Shown here: positions 45,385 through 57,986 of the stretch, piece by piece | How positions within the stretch are numbered: position 1 is the first letter of the stretch | Layout of the letters: every line of letters begins with the position of its first letter | Assembly (NCBI RefSeq): GCF_000204055.1 | Contig: NW_006768818.1 | Span: forward strand, 519,526 to 583,525 | DNA length: 64,000 nucleotides | Direction of reading: 5' to 3' | Source: Melampsora larici-populina 98AG31 | Taxonomy: Eukaryota > Basidiomycota > Pucciniomycetes > Pucciniales > Melampsoraceae | The notes under the pieces: model-generated | Database searches by the model: none | The model's input: the letters and a program-made list of their open reading frames with translations, nothing else | What the model was told of the DNA's origin: nothing | Made by a program: the position numbers and the translations under genes

Positions 45385-45813
45385 GAATCTGGCCACGCGA
45401 CCGGATTTTTGACCAGCTCTCATTTGGCTGTAAATTCAAATATTGTGGCCAGATCTTTGGCCAGAAAATCTAAGTTTACAGCCAAATGAAATCTGGCCAA
45501 AGATCCGGCTGCATGGCTAGATTCAACTTTGTATCCCCTAAATAGTTATCATTCTTTGTGTGAACACTCCATTGATGAATATATTACCAGAAGAGGCCTT
45601 GAAAATGCTCCTACCGTAAGTTCTTTTATACCTTTTATCCCCCACACTGAAAATGCCAATAATAATTCTGATTTTGTAATCCCTGCTACCTCTTCTCCTG
45701 GTCCCAATTGGCCAGATACTGGTCCTCCTGCCAATAGTCCACCTGATTTCCTTGATCCACAATTAGTTTCTTACATATTATTATTAGCATATATTAGGTA
45801 CTTCAAAGCCTAA
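45385..45813. mobile_element. Right part of the palindromic element that received the KDZ insertion
   Basis: From GAATCTGGCCACGCGACCGG at 45385 to about 45525 the sequence folds on itself: the inverse (GAATCTAGCC, CGGATCTTTGGCCAG, ATTTGGCTGTAAA) runs from 45525 backwards. The outer blocks 45519-45542 and 45791-45813 pair with the left arm at 32242-32296. Between the blocks lies a coding-like piece (45543-45790). Confidence 0.65.
45529..45813 (+). pseudogene. Coding fragment related to the adjacent minus-strand copy
   Basis: An open frame reading IDEYITRRGLENAPT and later TENANNNSDFVIPATSS. The minus strand at about 45836-46080 encodes a diverged version (FINRRGLENAPT, TENANNNSNFITPATSS). The two copies face each other, so a gene piece was duplicated in inverted orientation. 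No protein family is recognised. Confidence 0.55.
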
Positions 45814-45835
45814 TTTAAGAAAATAATTCTGGATC

Positions 45836-46548
45836 AATGAAATCCGGAGGAATGTCAGCAGGAGGACCATTATTGGGCAGATTAGAAAAACCAGAGAAGA
45901 GGTAGCAGGAGTTATAAAGTTGGAATTATTGTTGGCATTTTCTGTGTGATTGATGAAAGCTATAAATCAACAGATAGTAGGAGCATTCTCAAGACCCCTT
46001 CTGTTAATAAATTCATCAATGGCATGCTCATGTAAAGCATGTTCTTATTGTTGACAATATTAGGAACTTGAAACCCTAGATCATGTAATTGTCTAATGGT
46101 ATCATCTAAAATCCACCATGAATTCCAGTTTTGAGAAGTTGTACAATCTTTCTTCCAGGATAAATTTGGAGTTGTCTAAAGAATGGATTTGATATAGTAA
46201 AGTTGGTTTCAGTTGTAGAAGAATTTGACTCTGGTAGTGACACAAAATTTATAGGGTTTAAGAAGCTATTTGGCATGTAAACAGAATTTCTTGAGCTTTC
46301 AATAGGATAGTTTGATGGTGAAGGTGAAAATATGTCAACATAGGCTAGAAGGGAAAAAATAGTAAAGTCAATAAATACAGTGTTAAAGAAAAATCCAAAA
46401 TATTATTAAAATCAGACTTACAGCAATTATATCCAAGATTTGCACATCTTACACATCTTAAGCGGTAAATTGGAGTTTTAGGGTTGGATTGAAGATAGCA
46501 AAATTTATGGTCCACATTGAATTGGTCACATGATGTGGAAATAGACAA
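45836..46548 (-). pseudogene. Degenerate cysteine-cluster gene, inverted relative to 45529-45813
   Basis: From 46548 the frame holds CDQFNVDHKFC then RLRCVRCANLGYNC, a Cys spacing (C-x8-C-x16-C-x2-C-x6-C) reminiscent of fungal zinc-cluster domains. An intron (GTAAGTCTG to TTCTAG, about 46425-46348) leads to YVDIFSPSPSNYP and on to a region with stops and frameshifts. The 3' part corresponds to 45529-45813. A third copy of the front part is at 31627-31900. This looks like a dispersed family, perhaps DNA-binding, now decayed here. Confidence 0.5.
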
Positions 46549-49500
46549 GGATGCAGGTGTGAGTGCTACTCTACTCGGTTACTAGAAACCGGGTCTGTGG
46601 CGCTCCAACAGGTTAAGGCTCAAGCCACAGAGACTCATGTCAGACTCAACTACGAGTGCCAGGGTCCAAACCCGACTCACTCAGGCAAAGTACTCCAATA
46701 GGATACTACTTCAAGCGAGTAGACTCTCAAGCCAACTGAGATGGATTACTCATTACTCATGAGTGATCTGGCAGTGATCTGGCTCCTTAAAATCACTCGG
46801 ATGCAAGGCACAGACGATAATTTTGTAGCTCTTGTCCTGATTGGGCTGAGGTACTTGGCCTACTAGTCGACTAGCTACTTTTAAGTGGCACTGAAAGGCA
46901 TACATTTTCTGAGAATTTCCTTCAAGTTTTGTTGATCTCCAAGTACTAAGTAGGCCACAAACTCTTGATGGTGTTTTGGTGAAATTTTATTTAGAAGCTT
47001 TGCAAAAGAATTCATCATAGAGTGCACAATGGCCTACTTCTTCTATATCCAAGGCTGCATTGGGTTGTGATAGCATGGTAGCAGTTTTATACAAAACATT
47101 GAACACCAATATGTGGGTCTGGTCACATCTATTCTATGCAAGTAAGCTCTTTTGAACAAAGCACGTTAAAAGGGACTGTTGGTAGAATCTGGATCATGTT
47201 GTTGTCCTTGCGGTTCAAGATTTGCATGCTCTTGATGTGTTCATACTGTCTCAGTCAGAGTCAGAAAATGCACTGTTTCATCTCTTTGAGTAGATATTAT
47301 GTTTCTTTTCCTTTTGGAAACCGCCCCATTGAGAGGGATAGCTATATTTTGTGCACATCTCCATTTATATTCAACATAGAAGGAGCGCAATTCACAAGAT
47401 ATTTACAATCTGAGATGCAGATAAGAAAATGTCCATAACACTTTTGTGGATGATATCAGTATTCTAATACTAGAACAAGATAAGTATGTTGCACAAATAA
47501 ATAAATAAATACATATGAAAACTTTTAGTGATGAACATTTGTTAGTGAAAGTTAAATTTTAGACAAGACACCTGAAAGTTTATTTCTAGCACTACCCAAG
47601 TAACTGATGAAAGTTTCTGCCACTGGAGACACTGATTTCCAGAGTATAAATCCTTGACCAGCTAATAGATAAAAACATGTCAGATTCTCAAACCATTTTG
47701 TTTTGTGAGTTTCTTCAATATGCACAGAATGAAACATACATCAATCTGAATCTTTTGCTGCCCAAAAATCCAACCACAAAGTCCAATACTTTAAAATGGC
47801 CATACAAGTACAGCAAGTAGGAGTTGGAAGGAGTAGGTTTTTATACATGTTTGTGCTTTTGAAGACATTCTGGTATCAGAGTATTTAATCAGAGAAAGTT
47901 GACCAACTTGTGGTTTGAGTGTCTTGCTAATTACTTTGTTATCGTGCAAATTGCAGTTAGATGATCAAGGGATATTTTCTTAGAAATTTAGATATTTCCA
48001 CCAAGATAGTTCACAGAAGCTTCTGAGCTGGTCAGAAAGAGGTGGAGAGATTGTTTTAGTATTGAACAGGGTTATGGATACGCAAGCGGATTGGGATATG
48101 GCATTGGTGGAGCTCATGTTCCTGAATCGACTGCATCTTATAAGGCATTCTGGGTGGCGGTGTTGGCAACGGTCTGACGATTCCTAAAGACCGAGAACAA
48201 CTTCGGCTCGGACTCTCATTCCGAGTGAAATGATGCGGGGAAAAATCCAATCAATTGACTTGATGCAATCCGATTTGTCTGAACAAGTGCGTACTTACCT
48301 TCAAGCTGGTCATTCGCGGCCGAAATGAACACATATGATTGCAATGATGGGTTCGATCGGGGTGCTAGGAGTCTGGCTCTTACATGTGCAAGCAACATTG
48401 GCCAAAGTTCGGTTGGAATTTTGATACTTGAGCCGTGCCGATTAGTCGTCGGTAAAGAATTGCTGATTCGATGCGACCATTGGCTATAATAGACTGTTGA
48501 AGGGCGAAGTTGCCGGAGCGTGATTTATATGAAGATATCTTCACCTCAACTACCTCGGTAGTCATGCGCGGACGGGAACATCAACCATCTTGATTTCCAT
48601 TTTTGAAAGGTCTAAATATAAAACGAAGTGATCAAGTCAATCCTGAAAGCAATAATTGGGAAAAGAAAAATGAGGACCTTGGAAATTAACTCCTGCGGAG
48701 GTCCCTGATAGAAAAAATGGTCAGGCTTTGGCCTTTTTGAAAAAATGTCCCTAATGAAGATGATTGATCAGGTTTTGTCAAGTTTGAGACTTTTTCTCAG
48801 ACTCCTTTAGTCCACAAAAAAAAACCTTAACTGCTCTCAAGAGCCATCAACTTCCTGTGTTATACTGGAGAATTTTGAGAGAGCAAAAGAAATAGACTTC
48901 TAGAATAGAATAGAGTATGTAGGCCTTTTAAAATTCCAGGTCTGGTGCCAAACATAGACATTGTTGGAACACCCATGTGAAGCTAAACATGGCTGGATTA
49001 ATGACCAGGACATAACTCCTTGGAGACAAAGCCTTACAAAATCTGTTTGATGGTGGTAGTGGTACCATCATCACTCAAAAGTTAAAACCCAATTAAGCCA
49101 AAGAAATTTCTGATGATCATCAATAATCCTGCCACTGCCAGTCTGATCTGTATAATCATGATAACATTGATCTGAACAAAATCTGACAATCTCATCAAGT
49201 TATGGATTCTTTATTTGGCTTGCATTCTGGTTCACCAAAGTGGGAAACACTGTGATCTCTTGAAAAGAGCTGTCCAAAATATCTGTGAACATTTTATGTT
49301 GTGACTCATGTTTGCCAGTTGCCCTCTCCACTCATCCACACAGCAGAGTTGATCACCCTTCTCAGAATTTGGCAACAGAGCTGGCTTACATTTTTTCATC
49401 ACCTTCCACCGGCTCTGACTTTATGTCTATGTGCAGGGATAATTTGATATTGAGTGTAACCTTTGAGAGAAGGCATAGAAAGGTAGATAAGATCATCCTC

Positions 49501-50063
49501 ATAGAAACCTCGTCACCTTGAGTTGACTGGATTTACTCCTCTTGGATCTCCAGAGTCCATGGTCTATTTCCTGATCATCTTCCTGATCTCACGCTCAACC
49601 AACGAGCCGTCTCTAAAAACTCAAACTACGATTCAAGAGAAATCTTTGAAAACAATTAATACAATTCAAAGATCCATACCATGTACAAAGATTAATTTCA
49701 TAAGCCTCCTTAAAAAAAGGTTCAAAATACAAAATACAAACGGAACACAACATGCATATATATATGTGTAATTAGATCGATCGATTTCTTAAATGTTTTA
49801 AAATTCAAACAATTCATATTCATCAAATTAAAACTTTACAAGAATCCCCTTCAGTTAGTCTTACATCCATTCCAAAAAATACTTAGATCCAACTTTCCTT
49901 TCCTTTCAATTTAAATGCTACAACAAATAATTATTGAAAAGAAAAACCCCCCCGAAAAAAAAGAAACCCATTCTTCAATGGAGATTTATTTAATCCTTAC
50001 CAAGAACATTTCTTTCTTTACAAAATCACAAATAAGAAAACTTCCAATGATGTTTTTTTTCCT
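46549..50063. other. Gene-poor stretch before the lipase gene
   Basis: Mostly AT-rich without supported genes. On the minus strand an open stretch of roughly 85 codons (about 48275-48545) containing TELWPMLLAHVRARLL ends at a GTAAGT donor and could be an internal exon of an unknown or decayed gene; no start, partner exons or domain could be assigned. Confidence 0.35.
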
Positions 50064-52573
50064 TTATAATCCTTTATCAGCCAAAGATTCAGCTACACCT
50101 AAAAAGAAAGAAACAGGTTGAAATTCTAATAAACCAAAAGAAAAAAACCAAACAACTCATCAATTCCTTCAACTTTTTTCAACAAGAAACCAAAAACAAA
50201 GAAAGTAAAAACCAAATGAACCTAAAAAAAGAACTTACCAATCCTTTTACCAGTCCATTCAGCATAAGCATATCTAATCATTCCAGTCCAACCCACTAAA
50301 TCTAAATGGTTCACATTCTCTAATGTACCTTTATATTCACCCCAAGTAGCTGAAGAAACCGAAACCATTCCATCATTTGGACCTATTCCCCAAAAAGAAA
50401 AAAAAATCCAAAAAATCAAATCATCAACACATCTTTTTATTCATGTTTTTTTTTGTGGGGAGGGAGGAAAGGTTTAATGATTTACCTTCACGTTCATAAA
50501 TCACACCCCAAGGAATCCTAAAAAGATTAGTCAAGCCAGGTTCGAAACAAGCACCATACGAAAAATATAAAACGTTGGGATCATCAGGTGTTTCGGTATT
50601 AAACCTTTCCATCTTCTTCATCGTTAATTCTTCAAATGCTTTACCTCCTCCTGGAATTCCAATCTTTTGTGTTAAAGTCATAATCTTTGGTAAATGATTG
50701 GCTTAAGGTTGAGAAGAAAAAAACCAAATCGTCATCATGGATTTTTGGGTTGAGAGTTGGAATGAAGAAGTGGATATTGAGAAGAAATAAATGACTTACT
50801 GCCTAGGAGGTCTAAGACTACGTAGTCTGCAAATGCGCTTCCTCGATGAGGAGTAGCAATTGTCTGAATATTTACAAAACGTATCAGTTTTTGATCATTT
50901 AAAACTAGACTGATGATAGAAGAACAGGAATATCAAACTTAACAGTAAGAGATGCTACCTTGAAAGAAGTAGGCTTCAAATGAGTGATCAAAAACCTAGA
51001 ATCCAAACCTCCCCTAAACCATCAAGCAAAAGAAACCCAAACGAAAAAAAACAAAATCAGTTTTACTCATCAAATCGGAATTAACTTTCTCAAATTGATC
51101 TTCAAAAATACTTACATAGAATGTCCAATCAAATTAACATCTCTTCCTGGAAGTTTTTCTTCAATAAACTGAGCCAATATCCTAGCTCTTTCCTATCCCA
51201 AATCAAATTTAACAAAAATCATTTCAATTAGATCCAATTCTATCCTCGAAAAACCAAAACCAAAGCAAAAATACATCAACCAAATCAAAAACTTACCTCA
51301 ATACTTGCACTAGCTGGAACTCTAGCTACCAAAACTTCTACTCCTTCCTAAAAAAACCCAAAGCCCATTTCGATTCATAAATTTTTCAAAAAAAAATCAA
51401 GTCTATTCTTGAAAAATTAATACTAACCTTTTCCAAAGCTTCTTTAACACCTCTCCAATAACTAATCCTAAGTGGTGGTAAAGCTTGAGGACCAATCAAA
51501 TCAAACCCAAACAAACCATGGCACAAGACCAAAGGATGTTTAGGTTTCCTAAACGAACCTGTCTGATGGTTTTCTTCGATTCCTTGGTTAATCAAACCTT
51601 CAATCTGTGAATTTGATTCTTTTACTTCAATAGGTTCTTCTGTGCTTTGAAATGAAGTGGTATGAGTCCACCAATTCGAAAATCTTTTGGCTGTTGAAAT
51701 CTTACTGCTTGTACTTGCTTCACGTCGGGTTGAAGGACCTGATGTATCACTTATATCTGATTCTGATTTATGAGATTGAGTTCTGAGCGGAATAGATGAA
51801 GATGAATTGATTGAAGTTAAATTCCTATCGGTTCTTTCATTCGGTTCAAGACTGCTTTCGTGATCATTAAAACCTTCAATTGAAAATAAAGAAGCAACAG
51901 AAGACCACCAAGCCGTTAGGTTCGGTCCAGAACCATTCTCATGTTCAGCTTTTGGAGTGCTTTGATTCGATCTTGAAGGTTTAGAAGGTGAAGCATGAGA
52001 AATGATATTCTCTAAACTTGCAACACTAGGACTACGAGAGTAATGAGGACCAGGTGTACAATGACCTGCACTCAGCACTGCTGGTAATGGTCTTGAGATA
52101 TCTGGATGAGTTGCAAGAGAAAGAATAGGTGCTGCGATCGGTGTAGCTTGGTATGGATCAGGATTGACGAACGTATCGAGTGATGAGCCACTGGTTGGTT
52201 TACGAGGGAAAAGACCTAGACCGAGACCGAGAGTGGCAGGCGCTTGAAGTGAAGTATGCTTCCGTAGTTGATTGTAGTGAGCTTGATGATAGGACATAGT
52301 TTGATGATTTGAAGTTGATGAAGATAAAGGTTCTGAATGGGATTGAGATGAATTGTGAAGTGATGAGATCGTTTGAAGTATTTCTTGACTTGGATCAGGT
52401 TCACTTTCAATGGAAAGTCTTTGATGATGGTGATGAGTAGTGGTGAGCTTATCGGTTGAAGTCACTCTCTGATTCTGATTTTGATTTTGATTCTGATTCT
52501 CAACGTCTTTTTCTTCTGATTCGTCTGCTTCTGCTTCTTCTTCTTGATTATTCGATTCTAGTGAGTTTTTCAT
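50064..52573 (-). CDS. Alpha/beta-hydrolase lipase with GHSMGG motif (TGL2/triacylglycerol-lipase type)
   Basis: 595 aa from eight exons (coding order): 52573-51428, 51347-51297, 51192-51116, 51013-50959, 50863-50800, 50701-50486, 50382-50239, 50098-50064, all in frame. The first 340 residues are Ser/Asn/Gln-rich and acidic (VENQNQNQNQNQ, THHHHQR) and probably disordered or regulatory. The catalytic part starts PLVLCHGLFGFD (oxyanion HG), then EGVEVLVARVPASASIEERA, the nucleophile elbow LIGHSMGGLDSRFL, TIATPHRGSAFADYV, the likely acid Asp in GPNDGMVSV and His in NVNHLDLVGW. This order matches fungal ester lipases such as yeast Tgl2. The ATG at 52571-52573 is the first true ATG in the frame. 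It lies 458 bp downstream of the monoacylglycerol-lipase-like gene on the same strand; the two may act on successive glycerides. Confidence 0.92.
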
Positions 52574-53031
52574 TCTTTGATTGGATTGAGTCAACTAAGA
52601 AAAGTGATATGTATCATCTCAAAGTTCGTCAGTGATTGTCAGAAGTGTTTGATAGTTTAAATTACTAAACTCGATAGGAGAAGTGTTTCAAACTGAACTG
52701 TGATCCCAATCAACTTCACACTTCAATCACTTCTCACTCTCACTCCACTGAGCTCACTTGATCCGCAATCTTAATTTGAACTCATGACATCATTTCATTT
52801 CAATCCCAATCAATCAACTTGCAAATCAAACCAAAAAGGGGCATTCTTCAAACCAAAACCAATCCTTGCCAAACTAAAAATATTCAAACAAAAGAGATGT
52901 ACAGACTACAAATCCGGTACAAAAAAAACATCATAAACAAGCCATTCAAACAAAGCATGCAAAAAGATTGATAAAGCAAATCTAGAGATCATGAAATCTT
53001 TTTTTTTCTCAAATCCTTAATGATAACTTGA
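52574..53031. promoter_or_regulatory. Intergenic promoter region between the two lipase genes
   Basis: 458 bp separate the stop of the monoacylglycerol-lipase-like gene from the next ATG. It is AT-rich with 'CACTTCAATCACTTCTCACTCTC' pyrimidine tracts near 52720-52745, as common in fungal promoters. No specific site can be named. Confidence 0.4.
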
Positions 53032-55606
53032 TTAAGCATAACTTTTAGAAATCCTTTCGATCCATTCTAACATCTGACAAATAATCAATTGACGTTTCTG
53101 ATCATCAACTTCATCTCTACCGATCCTCAACATAATATGTTCAGTCTAAACTCATCAAAAAAGAAACAAAAGAAAAGAAAAAGACCATGATGATCAGTGA
53201 TTTGAAAAACAAGATCAACACCAAAAAAAGAAAAAGATTAATCTTACTCTTGGACAAATAATCAAATCTTTATCTTCACTTTTAGCCATCTCAAAGAATT
53301 TCTTACTTCCATTCACACTCGTCACCCGATCTGAATCACCATGCATCACTCTAAATGGTAAAGTGATCTCTCCCATATACTTATCAGTAAACAAGAGAGC
53401 CTTTTTTCGTTTTGCAATAATCATCAAACCAAAAGTATCAATAACAAAGTTTTAAGACTCATATGAAAAAGTTTCCATAGCTTTAAATATGGAAACCTGG
53501 TTCATTTACTTACTTTTAAAATCGCAAGTCCAGTAGAAGCTCTAACTCTACAATGACAAACTTGAGGATCAGTATTATACCGATCTTCACACCATCTATC
53601 TTCACTACACAAACCATCAAACCAGCAAACCATCAAAGCAAAAAAAAAGAATCAAAACCTTTCTTCTAAAGCTCATCTTAAGAAACCTTCATTTTCAAAA
53701 CCAAATCCATCTGATCATGAATCTGAAAAAAAACTTACGAAGCTTTTCCTTTATATCCTGATACTAATGGTAATCTACCAGCAAAGAAATTCAAACATCT
53801 TGCAAAACTTTCAATAATGAAATTAGGTCTTGTTTCAGGAGAAATAGCGAGCATTGGACAAAGTGGTAGGATCTATCATTCATCACATTCAGTGATTTTC
53901 TTTTCGTTTGTTTCTTTGCTTCAAATACTAAGGATTGGTTTGGGGTAACTTACACCAAGGACTTTGGGGGTTAGACCTTCTGTGGGAACTTTACGTCCGG
54001 GCACGTTTGGGGTTTGATAGAGCCTGAGATGAGTTTAGGTCAGGGATGATTGGTTGTTGATTCAATTGGGTTTGATCATAAAAGATAGAATTATCTTTAG
54101 AAATATGAGACTTACAAAGCTACCGAAAAGAGAACAAGATCAGTGAAATCGGTATAGAAAAACATTCTATTTCAGAGAAAGATGATGATAGAATATACCA
54201 TATAAAACAGCACTAAAGCCACCCATGGATTGTCCACTAACAATCACATTTCGTTGAGCACGACCCACAGCCGTGTCACGTTTGATGACATCTGTTAAGA
54301 TCACTTGAACTGCATGGCCTAGATCGTTCAAATCATTCAGGTAACAATGAAGTCCTGTACTTCTACCATGCTAAAGAACATCAAGATTGGTTAATGAATG
54401 AAAGACGATCTAGGTTTGTTAGAAATCATGAGAATCGGTCTTACTGATGGCGAATCTGGCACTGGGATACGAATAGACAAAACCGATGTGGAGATTTTAG
54501 TTCATGGTGTCTTTCTCCGAGTGTAAATGAAGTACGATATGATAGGTTATAAGAATCTTAATACTGACTGATCATACGATACTGAAATGACACAAAAAAG
54601 AATGAAGATTTCAATGAGATTATATATAGAAAACAACATGATAGAGATCTTGAAGTCCTTACACCTGCATCTAAGAACGGTTTAGCATGTATGGCGAATC
54701 CTCCACCGTAATCAGAAATACCATGACCTAAGATAAATCAAATCGATCAAGTCCTCAAAATCAGTTTTTTGGGGGTCAATTCTTTCATTCGATTCTAGAC
54801 TCAAGAAATCCTTACAAAAACATAAATCCGTTTTAACTCCTAGAAATGTATCAAATCAAGTAGAGTTAGGAATTCTGATGGTGAGAAGTAATTGAAGGTT
54901 AAAGGAGATCTCATTCACCTGTTTTTGCGGCTGCTGCTTCGTCCCACCAAACCTATTCACCCAACCACCCAACCACCCATCAAGAGCAAATCGTCTGCAG
55001 AGTCAGTTTTTCCATGGAAAATCAAGATCTACAGAAGGTAAGCGGATCAAAAGTTTCACTTCACTCACCTGGTACCAAACCCATCGATTCGTTTTCTCCT
55101 CTACAGCTTTCCCAGATCGGTCTAGAAACACTCTAGCGTCCCAACAAGTATAACTCGGATTATCTCTTATAAGTTTTTCGTAAGGTGAGAAAGGCAGTGT
55201 GTATCTAAAAATATCATACAAATAGATATTAAGCTCTAGTCTTTTATCAAAGAGTATGAGAATTGAGCATACCGGCCAAAAGTGGGATCAGATGCCGGAG
55301 AACGTAAAGAGATTAATTCCAAAAAAGCTAAAGATTTAAATTGAAACCAAGAAACCGAATGTGATAAATTTAAATCAAGAAATCTGAATCTGAATCGATT
55401 TGAAATGAATTTCGAAAAAAAAGGTTTTTCTTACGATTTAAAATCACTGAAGTCATGATTGAAATCTTATCATTTGGACATTTAGTTTGATCATAATACC
55501 ATCTTTGATCTTCGGGACAAATCCATGGTTGACATCCATATTTGGTTTCAAATTCTTCGCCTAGACTTAAAGGTTGATCTATCGGTTTAGGATTTGAAGA
55601 ATCCAT
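53032..55606 (-). CDS. Monoacylglycerol-lipase-like alpha/beta hydrolase with three microexons
   Basis: Predicted 409 aa from 14 exons (coding order): 55606-55435, 55327-55273, 55204-55069, 54952-54919, 54727-54663, 54581-54569 (13 nt), 54461-54445 (17 nt), 54370-54199, 54119-54116 (4 nt), 54023-53954, 53872-53739, 53604-53514, 53400-53248, 53145-53032. All introns are GT..AG and the frame stays open across every join. Motifs: GHGISDYGGGF (oxyanion), GYRMIMPDSPSHGRSTG (rebuilt by the two microexons), VSGQSMGGFSAVL (nucleophile Ser), VMHGDSDRVTSVNGS (acid Asp) and TEHIML (His). This is the S33-type lipase order of fungal and animal monoglyceride lipases. The enzyme would hydrolyse monoacylglycerol to glycerol and fatty acid. 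It is followed on the same strand by the GHSMGG lipase. The 4-nt exon is the least certain part, but without it the frame is lost. Confidence 0.88.
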
Positions 55607-57986
55607 TTTTGATAAAGAGTATTTTTTTTGGGTTTGGTTTAATGAAGTTTTTTTTTAAAAAAGATATCAAAGAATGATGATAAGATTTGAATTTTATTTG
55701 ATGCTTTGGTTTCTTGGTTTGGATGATCACCGGTAAGAAAAAGAAAATGCAACTATTCAAAGAATGAAGTTAAATCTGAACCCCTTTAGGATTTCAAATA
55801 ATGCTCAGAATGTAGTTTGTGATGAACGCTTTCAACTCCTGTTTACATTCAACGGGTTGGGAGATATGTATGACCAGATCGTAGGTTGGGGATGAGCTCG
55901 TTAAAATGGTTTGGGAGGTTGTTGTGAATTGAGTTGTTGACTTTGGGAAGAACTCCACGGAACAGCGAGTCCTCTTCGATCAAAATTAGTTTGCACAACT
56001 GCTGGCAGCTGCATGCACCGACGACGACCAGGCCATACCCCGAAAGCTGTGGGCATACCCGGTTCCGGTATGATTCGAAGCCGGCTCAGCCCGGCCCGGT
56101 AGACCAAACTTGAAGAGAGCACACTCACCCATCAGATTTACATACCGGTTTAGCAAACTTGAACAAGTCCCTTGAGGTCCCTTGCTCTTTGCGAAAAATC
56201 AAACAAGGGGATTACCACCAAAAACCGGTTCCTTATCTGAGAAGTAAATTGTATTGGCTCAAAATCTGTTACATTGAATTCCCCGTGATGTTACCAAAAA
56301 ATGGTGTTTAATGCAAAATAAAAGAAGGAAGGACAAGGTCTAAATAGTCAATGCTGTCAAGTTTCTTTCAGTCTCAGAAGGAGGATATATTCAATAAGGT
56401 AAAAATTGAAAATTAAAAAACTCGATTTGAAGAAAAAACAATTGTCCAATGTTTCTAAAACCTAGTTCGAGACAGCCATCAATGTGAGCGTCCCAAAGAT
56501 GCGCTTGGCTCCTCAAAAACTTGAGATCTGAGTGAGTAGGAGTGAGTTTAGAAGTTTCACTTTCAGTTATTAATCAACTAGAGATTGGGCACCCAGCCTT
56601 TAAGATAAACCTTTGCTTGGTTTACTATTTCTTCTTGCGCACTTTGTGATGATCTACTCAAATTCACTATTGGCTTGTTTTTTGTATTTCTACAATACTT
56701 TACTCTTCTACCTGTAGCTGTTAACATTTATGTATCAATCCAAGTTGATTTTTGATTTTTGGATCCATTCAATTGAAGGTGGTAAATGACTCAATGAAAT
56801 TCAAACATGATTTTCTGTAGCAAACAATTTTGAAAATTCCTTCAGCTGAACTGCCATCATATTTGCCTTGGGTTGAGAAATCTGAGGCATCATTGGATAA
56901 ATCCTGTCCAAGGTTTCAATCTGAGCAAATCTTATGTGCCATGAAATGGCTTGGATCAAATCCTCAGACAAGAACTGTCTGAGGGTTTAGACCTGAGAGT
57001 ACCTTGGATTGAGATATCCAAGCTGGAAATGTTGGCAGTGCTGGTGAATCTCCATGATGAACTTTGAATATAAATATGAAGATGACTCTGAGTGGTTGTG
57101 CTACCAAGAATTCCATGGAAATTATGTCATTTGAAATTTTTGATGTGAACAACTCAATTGAAATCTGTGTATTTTCAGTTTCATTAGCTAGACAAAGACA
57201 AGTAAGCCTATGTATAGCTTTAGATCTAGATTTTTATAATACTTGGTAAATTGAAGATGAAAACCTTTATACAAACAAGATTAAAGTTGACAAACATGAT
57301 ATTTTGTATCAACACATTGGAATGGTGATTTGATCAAAAGTTGATTCAAAGAGGATCAATAGTTGGAAAGATAAAGACCTAGTCAATTCTTTTGTTGTCA
57401 AGTTGTGCTTTTGCTCAACCTACTGCACCGTCATTTACATCTCCTCTAGCTCTGGCTAAGCCTGATTGAAAACATTCCAATGTCTGGAATAAATATGATC
57501 AACTGGGATGAAATTGATGAGGATATGATATACAATCTGATAATGATGAATTCTTTGAATTGAGGAGATGGTTTTTGAATAGAGATAGGAGGTGAGGTTG
57601 ATGAGTCAATTGGATTGATCTCTCATTTGACTGACCAAACAGCTGTTTGGCTACTTGGTTTTCTGAGGTCTTGAAAAATCTCATCAAATTTTATTTGATT
57701 GATCAGTTCATCAAAAACATTCTTATACAACCTTTATTTAATTTTTAAAAAGAAATGGTTGTTTTTTTGTTGTGGAATTGATGGATTGGATTTTGAAACT
57801 GAGCCTCACATCTGGCTGAAGTAAATGGCACCATTTGGATTTGCTTTTTTAAAAGGATTTGAAGTTGAATGATCAGAAAGTTGAGGACTGAGTAAACCCC
57901 TGTTCCAATGCTAACATGTCCGCCTTTGGAGATCAAGCTGACCTCTGCAAATTCAATGAGTCTTGATGCAAGAAGAGGGTGTTTCT
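55607..57986. other. Upstream region of lipase pair, one possible exon
   Basis: An open stretch on the minus strand 55901-56128 (up to 75 codons, with FGVWPGRRRCMQLPAVVQTNFD, ending SQQPPKPF before a stop) has denser coding-like composition than its surroundings and could be the last exon of an otherwise unrecognised gene. The rest, 56130-57986, is AT-rich with no supported gene. Confidence 0.35.

Noticed and set aside
46560..46640. Possible tRNA-like fold near the GGTTACTAGAAACCGGG sequence
   Set aside because: No cloverleaf with T-loop GGTTC and acceptor pairing could be drawn.
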